Part shown: positions 57,713 to 64,000 of the stretch, piece by piece
Numbering within the stretch: the first letter of the stretch is position 1
Layout of the letters: every line of letters starts with the position of its first letter
Assembly: GCF_001752395.1 (NCBI RefSeq)
Contig: NZ_MKEK01000001.1
Location: 2,107,108 to 2,171,107 of the forward strand
DNA: 64,000 nt
Source of the DNA: Rheinheimera salexigens
GTDB taxonomy: Bacteria > Pseudomonadota > Gammaproteobacteria > Enterobacterales > Alteromonadaceae
Direction: 5' to 3'
The notes under the pieces: generated by a model
What the model saw: the letters and a program-made list of their open reading frames with translations, nothing else
Databases searched by the model: none
Told to the model about the DNA's origin: nothing
Program-made: the position numbers and the translations under genes

Positions 57713-59973
57713 GATAAATCCTCCTGCTGCACTAACTGTTTACCATCTTTTGATTCCGCTGGAGCTGGTGGCTGAGTAGAAGTCACTAATAAGCTTAATG
57801 CGTGGTCAATAATTTGTTGTTTAGAAGGTAATACGGCATAAGCGGCACTGCCTAGTGGGATAAAGCTATCTTCAGCACACAACCGGCGAATAGTAAAATG
57901 ATTGGGTTTAGCTTCATGTAATGTCGTAAACAATTCTTCGCTTAGCGAGCCCCGCTTACGACATTCATCCACAATCAGTATCTGCTGACAATCGGCTAAG
58001 GCTGCTATAATTTTTTCTGTTTGCAACGGCACTAACACGCGTAAATCGAGGATGCGGATCTGATATCCTTGTGCGGTTAGCTCTTGCTCAGCTTGGCGAC
58101 TTAAATAATAGCCATTGCCATAACTAATAATAGCCAACTCCTTACCCCGACCATAAACAGCAGGAGCACCAAACTCAGGCAAGATAGTATCGGGTGCCGG
58201 ATAATTATGTAACCATAAGCCATCACCCGCAGAGCTAAGATCACGAGTCATATACAACGCTATAGGTTCAAGAAAGATCACTAAGCGCTTTTGCTCATGG
58301 GCTAACTGTACCGCTTGGCGTAATAACAACACCGCATCTTGACCGTTAGAGGGACAAAACACGATAACGCCAGGTATATCTCGAAATACTGCAAACGAAT
58401 TATCGTTATGAAAGTGGCCGCCAAAGCCACGCTGGTAAGCTAAACCGGCAATGCGGATCACCATGGCATTAGAGTACTGACCATTAGAAAAAAACGGTAA
58501 GGTTGCCGCTTCACCGCGAATTTGATCTTCAGCGTTATGGACATAAGCTAAAAACTGGATCTCAGGAATTGCAATAAAACCCTGCTGCGCTAAGCCTATC
58601 GCCATGCCTAAAATGCTTTGCTCATCCAGTAACGTATTAATAACTCTGTTACTACCAAAGGCTTGGATCAAATGCTGAGTAACACCGTATACACCGCCCT
58701 TTTTACCAACGTCCTCACCAAATACCACCGCATTTTTAAATTGCGCTAATAAGTCATGCAGGGTCCAATTTAGTAATTTAGCTAAGTGTTGTGGCTTAGT
58801 TTGGTTATGCTGATCATAAGCAAACAGTTGCTGACGTGTTTGGCTGTCGGCAATAGCCGGTAGCGCAACGGCAGGCTTATGTGGCGCGATAGAGGCCATT
58901 ACTTGCGCCGCAGTGGTTAGTTTAGGTTTAGTCACGGCAACGGCTGCCACTCGTACAATTTGCTGTTGCAAAGTATCCAGCTGTTTAAGCAGTTGTTCAC
59001 GACTGATAATGCCTTTATCTAACAGTAACGCGGTACTAGCTAATAAGGGATCTAATTCTAATTCGTCAGCAATTTTATGCTTGCTGCGATAAGCCGCTTC
59101 GGTGTCTGCACCGGCATGGCCGAACAAGCGTACCGTTGATATATGTAGCAGTGCCGGTTTACGTGTAGTACGAACATAGTGTGCGGCACGGCAAGCTACG
59201 CTGTAGGTGTGGGCTAAATCTCTGCTGTCTGCGGCAAAATATTTTAGCGCCGGCCGATCAGCCAATGCTTGCTCAATCCAACCATTTGGTGTCGGCGTAG
59301 AAATCCCTAAACCATTATCTTCACAAACAAACAAAGCCGGCATTGGTACTTGTTGGTAAGCAGTCCAACTGGCGGCATTAATGGCGCCTTGTGCAGTAGA
59401 ATGATTAGCCGATGCATCGCCAAAACTACACACCGCAATAGCATCGCTGGGCCAGCTACCTTCGAGTTGTAAGCGTCGACTTAAATCGATGGCCAGTGCC
59501 GCGCCCATGGCTTTGGGTAAGTGTGATGCTATGGTGCTCGTTTGTGGGGGGATATTTAGTGCTAAGCTGCCCAATACTTTGTGTCTGCCGCCAGATATAG
59601 GATCATCACTACTGGCACAGAATGACAACAGTAAATCGTAAATCGGCGTGCTACCGGGTAATTGTTTGCTACGTTCAATAAAAAATGCACCGCTGCGGTA
59701 ATGTAAAAATGCCGGATCAGTTAATCGTAATGCAGCAGCAATAGCCGCATTTCCCTCGTGCCCCGCGCTACCTATAGTATAAAAGCTTTGGCCTTTAGCT
59801 TGTAATAAACGTGATTGTAAATCTAACAAGCGACTACAAAGTTGACTATGCCATAGTTGATGCAACACCGCATCGGATGTATCGGTTTGGCGCTGCCAGC
59901 TACTATCTGGTAACGCGTGATCGGTAATACGTTGGCGAAATTGCGCCACCCATGGATGAACTGGTTCGGTCAT
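57709..59973 (-). CDS. Fused E1 alpha-beta 2-oxoacid dehydrogenase (thiamine-diphosphate)
   Basis: A single 754-residue chain joins an E1 alpha-like half and an E1 beta-like half. In the alpha half the cofactor motif is SFGDASANHSTAQGAIN with CEDNGLGIST; the beta half carries FGEDVGKKGGVYGVTQHL, TLLDEQSILGMAIGLA and EIQFLAYVHNAEDQ. The start is the ATG at 59973 (GGGAG 6 bases upstream). No E2 or E3 gene is near. The neighbours are an acyltransferase-like gene and gcdH, which may suggest a role in lysine or other acyl-CoA metabolism, but the substrate is unknown. It differs clearly from the bkd E1 pair at the other end of the window. Confidence 0.82.
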   Translation of the reverse strand: MTEPVHPWVAQFRQRITDHALPDSSWQRQTDTSDAVLHQLWHSQLCSRLLDLQSRLLQAKGQSFYTIGSAGHEGNAAIAAALRLTDPAFLHYRSGAFFIERSKQLPGSTPIYDLLLSFCASSDDPISGGRHKVLGSLALNIPPQTSTIASHLPKAMGAALAIDLSRRLQLEGSWPSDAIAVCSFGDASANHSTAQGAINAASWTAYQQVPMPALFVCEDNGLGISTPTPNGWIEQALADRPALKYFAADSRDLAHTYSVACRAAHYVRTTRKPALLHISTVRLFGHAGADTEAAYRSKHKIADELELDPLLASTALLLDKGIISREQLLKQLDTLQQQIVRVAAVAVTKPKLTTAAQVMASIAPHKPAVALPAIADSQTRQQLFAYDQHNQTKPQHLAKLLNWTLHDLLAQFKNAVVFGEDVGKKGGVYGVTQHLIQAFGSNRVINTLLDEQSILGMAIGLAQQGFIAIPEIQFLAYVHNAEDQIRGEAATLPFFSNGQYSNAMVIRIAGLAYQRGFGGHFHNDNSFAVFRDIPGVIVFCPSNGQDAVLLLRQAVQLAHEQKRLVIFLEPIALYMTRDLSSAGDGLWLHNYPAPDTILPEFGAPAVYGRGKELAIISYGNGYYLSRQAEQELTAQGYQIRILDLRVLVPLQTEKIIAALADCQQILIVDECRKRGSLSEELFTTLHEAKPNHFTIRRLCAEDSFIPLGSAAYAVLPSKQQIIDHALSLLVTSTQPPAPAESKDGKQLVQQEDLS

Positions 59974-60048
59974 TCTATTCTCCCGCAGCATATTTTAATC
60001 ACCGGCTAAGGTAAAAATATCAATAGCCGGTAATGGCAGCTTAAATTG

Positions 60049-61227
60049 CTAACCGGCGAAGGCAGCGATACCTGTTTGTGCGCGACCTAATATCAGTGCG
60101 TGCACATCATGCGTACCTTCGTAAGTGTTAACCGCCTCTAAATTCATCACGTGACGAATAACATGGAACTCATCAGCGATACCATTACCGCCATGCATAT
60201 CACGGGCAACTCGGGCTATATCCAACGCTTTACCGCAGGAATTACGTTTAATTAAAGAAATAGTTTCCGGTGGTAATAGATTTTGGTCCATCAAACGACC
60301 GGCTTGTAAGCAACTTAATAAACCAATGCTAATGTCGGTTTGCATATCGGCTAGTTTTTTCTGAATAAGCTGGTTTGCCGCTAATGGCCGGCCAAACTGA
60401 TGCCGATCTAGCGTATATTGCCGCGCAGCATGCCAACAGAATTCTGCCGCACCTAATGAGCCCCAAGCAATGCCATAACGCGCCTTGTTTAAACAACCAA
60501 AAGGACCTTTTAAGCCACTGACATTAGGTAGCAGTGCATCGTCAGCAACTTGCACATTTTCCATCACAATTTCACCGGTAATAGACGCCCGCAGTGAAAA
60601 CTTACCTTCAATTTTTGGTGCACTCAGTCCTGGCATACCTTTATCTAAAATGAAGCCTCTAATAACACCTTCAAGCTTAGCCCAGACCACAAATACATCA
60701 GCGATAGGTGAGTTAGTGATCCACATCTTGCTGCCATTAATAATGTAACCGCCAGCATTCTTTTTCGCTGTGGTACGCATACTGGCAGGATCAGAACCAG
60801 AATCTGGCTCAGTTAAACCAAAACAGCCTACCCACTCACCTGAAGCAAGCTTAGGTAAGTATTTCATCCGCTGTGCTTCACTGCCATATTCATAAATAGG
60901 ATGCATCACTAAAGACGATTGCACACTCATAGCACTACGATAGCCACTATCTACGCGCTCAACTTCACGGGCAACTAAACCGTAACAAACATAGTTCACA
61001 TCAGAGCCACCATATTTTTCAGGTAAAGTGGCGCCCAATAAACCAAGCTCACCCAGTTCGGTCATTATCTCACGATGAAAGTGCTCATTACGGTTTGCTT
61101 GTAGCACCCGTGGCATAAGTTTCTGCTGGCAATATTGATGCGCAGTATCACGGATCATGCGTTCTTCTTCGCTTAACATAGCTGAAAATTGAAATGGGTC
61201 TTGCCAATCAAAATGGGCACGGGTCAT
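60049..61227 (-). CDS. gcdH: Glutaryl-CoA dehydrogenase
   Basis: GcdH oxidises and decarboxylates glutaryl-CoA to crotonyl-CoA in lysine and tryptophan breakdown, passing electrons to ETF. The acyl-CoA dehydrogenase signature [14 protein letters not shown], the flavin-binding [15 protein letters not shown] and the catalytic Glu in [17 protein letters not shown] are all seen in 392 residues. The ATG at 61227 has AAGGA 8 bases upstream; the longer frame from 61254 adds nine residues. It is divergent from a LysR gene and 75 bases upstream of the fused E1 gene on the same strand. Confidence 0.94.
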   Translation of the reverse strand: MTRAHFDWQDPFQFSAMLSEEERMIRDTAHQYCQQKLMPRVLQANRNEHFHREIMTELGELGLLGATLPEKYGGSDVNYVCYGLVAREVERVDSGYRSAMSVQSSLVMHPIYEYGSEAQRMKYLPKLASGEWVGCFGLTEPDSGSDPASMRTTAKKNAGGYIINGSKMWITNSPIADVFVVWAKLEGVIRGFILDKGMPGLSAPKIEGKFSLRASITGEIVMENVQVADDALLPNVSGLKGPFGCLNKARYGIAWGSLGAAEFCWHAARQYTLDRHQFGRPLAANQLIQKKLADMQTDISIGLLSCLQAGRLMDQNLLPPETISLIKRNSCGKALDIARVARDMHGGNGIADEFHVIRHVMNLEAVNTYEGTHDVHALILGRAQTGIAAFAG

Positions 61228-61291
61228 AGCTAATTCCTTAATCAAACTAAACAAATATTAAACTCTGTAGCCACAATAGCCTGCTTTGATG

Positions 61292-61317
61292 TACAGTTAA
61301 ACTATAATAATACTGTA
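61292..61317. promoter_or_regulatory. Inverted repeat in the gcdH / LysR divergent promoter
   Basis: TACAGT (61292-61297) and ACTGTA (61312-61317), 14 bases apart, form a perfect inverted repeat between gcdH and the LysR gene. This is a natural site for the LysR-type regulator. Inference from position and symmetry. Confidence 0.6.
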
Positions 61318-61336
61318 TCAGGTATAGCTTTAAACT

Positions 61337-62215
61337 ATGGATGTAAGACAACTTAGTTATTTTGTCGCGGTATATGAACAAGGTAGTATTAGCGCAGCAG
61401 CGCGGCAATGCTGTATTACTCAACCTTCACTATCAACCGCAATCCGTCAATTAGAACAAGAGCTTGGCGTAATTTTATTTACTCGTCTACCTAAGGGAGT
61501 ATCTCCTACTGACGATGCAGATAAGCTATATGGTCATGCAGGGCGTTTAATTAGTCAGGTGAACTCAATCAAGGCCAGCTTTGTACAGCCGGTGAAAAAG
61601 GTGCAGTTCAAGTTAGGCTTAATAAGGGCATTAGGCGTAGAGCGAATGAGCCAATTACTGCGCGAATTTAGCTTATTAGTTGATGGTTTAGAGTTACATT
61701 TAGTTGAACCGACTGAACAATGTGACGCCAGAATTATTACTGCAGCTCAGTTAAATGCTGGAGAAGTGTTCGAGCCTATTTGGCATGACAGCTATATGCT
61801 GGCGATCCCTCCAGCTTCACCCCTAATGTTAAAATCGTCAATTGCCCTTGCTGACTTTGAAAACTTAGCACTAATTAAGCGTACACCTTGTGATGCTTGG
61901 AATAGCTTGTACCCTGAGTTAGGTCGTCGAAATATTAAACCTGATATTCGAGCGGATATTCAAACCATTGAATATGCATTGGGCTTAGTGTCAGCAGGTA
62001 TAGGCTGTGCCCTAGTACCCGATTTTTATAACTTGAATCAACGCAGCGATGTGCTCTTAAAGAATATTGATGAATTGGCTTTACAGCGCACCATTGGCTT
62101 AGCGTACCGACGCACCAACGACACTCAGCCTTTAAAAATATTAATCCAGTTATGTCTACATACGGTCAACATAGCACCAACATCACTGCAGTTTACGCCT
62201 GGTGATACAGACTAA
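61337..62215 (+). CDS. LysR-type transcriptional regulator, probable GcdR
   Basis: The 292-residue regulator has an N-terminal helix-turn-helix (MDVRQLSYFVAVYEQGSISAAARQCCITQPSLSTAIRQLEQELG) and a LysR ligand-binding domain. As in Pseudomonas and others, it is divergent from gcdH, which suggests control of gcdH in response to glutarate or a related metabolite. The likely operator lies in the shared promoter region. Confidence 0.88.
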   Translation: MDVRQLSYFVAVYEQGSISAAARQCCITQPSLSTAIRQLEQELGVILFTRLPKGVSPTDDADKLYGHAGRLISQVNSIKASFVQPVKKVQFKLGLIRALGVERMSQLLREFSLLVDGLELHLVEPTEQCDARIITAAQLNAGEVFEPIWHDSYMLAIPPASPLMLKSSIALADFENLALIKRTPCDAWNSLYPELGRRNIKPDIRADIQTIEYALGLVSAGIGCALVPDFYNLNQRSDVLLKNIDELALQRTIGLAYRRTNDTQPLKILIQLCLHTVNIAPTSLQFTPGDTD

Positions 62216-62307
62216 TTTGGCCACAACCTTACGTATATAGCCAAGTTGCTGCTACAATAGCGAGTATAATTTATTGTTTTAAATATACTAATTGGTCTGT
62301 TATCGCT

Positions 62308-63741
62308 ATGACAACTGAAGCAAGCTTATACTTTTATGACTATGAAACTTGGGGTGCCGATCCTAAACGTGACCGTCCAGCACAATTTGCTGGCATTAGG
62401 ACTGATTTAGACTTAAATATTATTGCTGAGCCTGATAATTGGTATTGTCAGTTAGCTAATGATTACCTCCCTCACCCGCAAGCGGCACTTATTACCGGTT
62501 TAACCCCGCAACTATGTAATAAAAAAGGCTATGCTGAAACTGAGTTTATGGCAAAAATTCTGCAACGTTTTAGCCAAGAAAATACCTGCGTATTAGGCTA
62601 TAACAGCTTACGTTTCGACGATGAAGTGACACGACATAGTTTATTTCGCAACTTTTACGAGCCGTACGGTCGTGAATGGCAAAACGGCAATAGCCGGTGG
62701 GATATTATTGATATGGTGCGAGCTTGCTATGCCCTTAGACCCGAAGGGATAAACTGGCCGTTACGCGAAGATGGTACCCCTAGCTTTAAATTAGAATTAA
62801 TAAGTAAAGCAAATGGTTTAGCGCATGAACAAGCGCATGATGCGTTATCGGATGTTTATGCCACTATTGGCTTGGCTAAGTTGATTAAACAACAACAGCC
62901 TAAGTTGTATGATTACTTGTTTAATCTACGTAAAAAATCAGCAGCCGCAGCCTTAATTGATGTTGCCGGTATGACACCTTTAGTTCATGTATCGTCAAAG
63001 TTTCCTGCTCAACAAGGCTGTGTTAGTTGGATAGTGCCATTGGCATTTCATCCCACCAATAAAAATGCGGTAATTTGCTATAATTTACAGTCAGATCCAA
63101 CCCCCTTATTAGCTGATGATATTGCCACTCTACAGAAGAAACTGTATACCAAAACGATCGATTTAGCAGAGAACGAGCAACGTTTAGGCTTAAAGCTGAT
63201 TCATATCAATAAATGCCCAGTATTATCCCCTGCTAAAACTCTTAGCGAGGCCAGAGCCACAGAATTAGGTATTGATCGCGCGCAGTGTTTACAGCATTTA
63301 GACTGGTTACGCCAACATCGTGAGGTACAGGATAAAGCTGTTCAAGTGTATCAGCAACTCGAAGATTACCCTGTTGAAAGCAATCCAGACTATCAATTAT
63401 ACAGCGGCTTTATTAGCAATAGTGACAAAACTAAAATGCAGCAATTACATGAGCTGTCTGCTGAACAACTCGCCGTTTCTGCGCCAGTATTCAGTGATGA
63501 TCGCCTAAATAAGCTGATATTTGCTTACCGAGCGCGTAATTACCCTAATAGTTTAAACGACAGCGAGCAGCAAAAGTGGCAGCAATACCGTACTGATAAA
63601 ATTATGCATGGTATTGATCAGCCCAACTTAACTATGGAAGAGTTCAGCCTGGTATTAGAGAATTTAGCCCATGAACACAGTGATGATGAAGCTAAAATGA
63701 AAATTTTAAAGGCGTTATATTTATACGTGCAGAGTATGTAA
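62308..63741 (+). CDS. sbcB: Exodeoxyribonuclease I
   Basis: SbcB is the single-strand 3'-5' exonuclease ExoI. The DEDD nuclease motifs YDYETWG, YNSLRFDDE and HDALSDV, with the ExoI specific LGYNSLRFDDEVTRHSLFRNF block, are clear, and the C-terminal SH3-like and helical domains complete 477 residues. It stands alone with a terminator after it. Confidence 0.95.
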   Translation: MTTEASLYFYDYETWGADPKRDRPAQFAGIRTDLDLNIIAEPDNWYCQLANDYLPHPQAALITGLTPQLCNKKGYAETEFMAKILQRFSQENTCVLGYNSLRFDDEVTRHSLFRNFYEPYGREWQNGNSRWDIIDMVRACYALRPEGINWPLREDGTPSFKLELISKANGLAHEQAHDALSDVYATIGLAKLIKQQQPKLYDYLFNLRKKSAAAALIDVAGMTPLVHVSSKFPAQQGCVSWIVPLAFHPTNKNAVICYNLQSDPTPLLADDIATLQKKLYTKTIDLAENEQRLGLKLIHINKCPVLSPAKTLSEARATELGIDRAQCLQHLDWLRQHREVQDKAVQVYQQLEDYPVESNPDYQLYSGFISNSDKTKMQQLHELSAEQLAVSAPVFSDDRLNKLIFAYRARNYPNSLNDSEQQKWQQYRTDKIMHGIDQPNLTMEEFSLVLENLAHEHSDDEAKMKILKALYLYVQSM

Positions 63742-63762
63742 ACTAGGATTTAGAAATATAGA

Positions 63763-63788
63763 TAAGGCCCCTTACTAGGGGCTTTTTT
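63763..63788 (+). terminator. Terminator after sbcB
   Basis: GCCCCT / AGGGGC stem with loop TACT followed by a run of T, about 25 bases after the sbcB stop. Confidence 0.9.
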
Positions 63789-63811
63789 TATGGGTAAACG
63801 TATGAGTTCAG

Positions 63812-64000
63812 CCTGCTCGAGGAGTTCACCAGCCGATGAACTAATGCAAAAAAGCCCCTACAATTCTATTGAGTAGCGGTGCCCTGCACACTTCGGGCCG
63901 CCGCGTACGGCGTTCAAAAATGTTCCTGACATTTTTTTCGCATGGGATCGCCCTGCTCGAGGGGTTGACCAACCCGTATTGCCAATACAAAAAAGGCCTA
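63812..64000. repeat. Repeat-containing intergenic tail at the right edge
   Basis: Two similar segments 140 bases apart both begin CCTGCTCGAG, then read GGAGTTCACCAGCC or GGGGTTGACCAACC and end in AAAAAAG(C/G)CC (63812-63859 and 63952-64000). A hairpin AAAAATGT/ACATTTTT (63916-63936) lies between. It looks like a dispersed intergenic element rather than a gene; it may continue beyond the window. Confidence 0.55.

Noticed and set aside
57709..59973. Fused E1 as an artefact of a lost stop or frameshift between two genes
   Set aside because: Both halves are in one frame with an intact linker and all family blocks; a real fusion is more likely.

Overview
The window is a stretch of chromosome from a gammaproteobacterium of the Alteromonadales/Chromatiaceae type (Rheinheimera, Arsukibacterium, Alishewanella or a relative). 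This rests on protein flavour and on conserved gene orders: uvrY-uvrC-pgsA-tRNA(Gly/Cys/Leu), seqA-pgm divergent from ybfF, ybfE-fldA-fur, tusDCB, and ftsK-lolA-rarA-crcB-serS next to ald. No insertion sequence, CRISPR array, prophage or rRNA gene is visible. Most of the window is core genome, with accessory islands between.

Layout. 1-7.0 kb: a truncated Ser/Thr kinase-like gene, a branched-chain 2-oxoacid dehydrogenase operon (E1 alpha, E1 beta, E2) and astE, all on the minus strand. 7.1-10.6 kb (minus): a tightly packed four-gene operon made of a borosin-type peptide backbone N-methyltransferase, a GNAT acetyltransferase, a 104-residue protein that looks like the matching split-borosin precursor, and a TPR/GGDEF diguanylate cyclase. 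This is the most interesting locus here. 10.7-16 kb: pgm, seqA, ybfF, a DUF2788 protein, ybfE, fldA, a DUF4442 protein and fur. 16-20.6 kb: etfBA divergent from the ETF-ubiquinone oxidoreductase gene around a perfect 18-bp palindrome, then rluF. 20.7-25.6 kb: a small membrane protein, four tRNAs (Gly, Leu, Cys, Gly), pgsA, uvrC, uvrY and two tRNA-Ser genes. 25.7-36.2 kb: a Bax-inhibitor-1 family protein, tusDCB and tusE, serS, crcB, rarA, lolA, ftsK, ald and a cold-shock gene. 36.3-47.9 kb: transporters, an acyltransferase, a DUF4382 lipoprotein, tRNA-Pro, a BCCT carrier, a FAN1-like/DnaQ-like nuclease fusion, a GNAT protein, mntP and an outer-membrane barrel. 48-64 kb: hrpA, a CBS protein, an isoaspartyl peptidase, two tandem transglutaminase-like/TPR lipoproteins, an acyltransferase-like gene coupled to a fused E1 alpha-beta dehydrogenase, gcdH with its divergent LysR regulator, sbcB and a repeat-containing tail.

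Functional links. Branched-chain oxoacid oxidation (bkd), glutaryl-CoA oxidation (gcdH), electron-transfer flavoprotein (etfBA) and ETF-quinone oxidoreductase form one chain from amino-acid-derived acyl-CoAs to the quinone pool. Similar 16-bp operator-like sequences upstream of bkd and between etfB and the ETF-QO gene suggest shared control, possibly by a LiuR-type regulator. The borosin-like operon is a candidate natural-product (RiPP) pathway whose product and role cannot be read from sequence alone. All family assignments were made by eye from motifs and memory; no database search was run.
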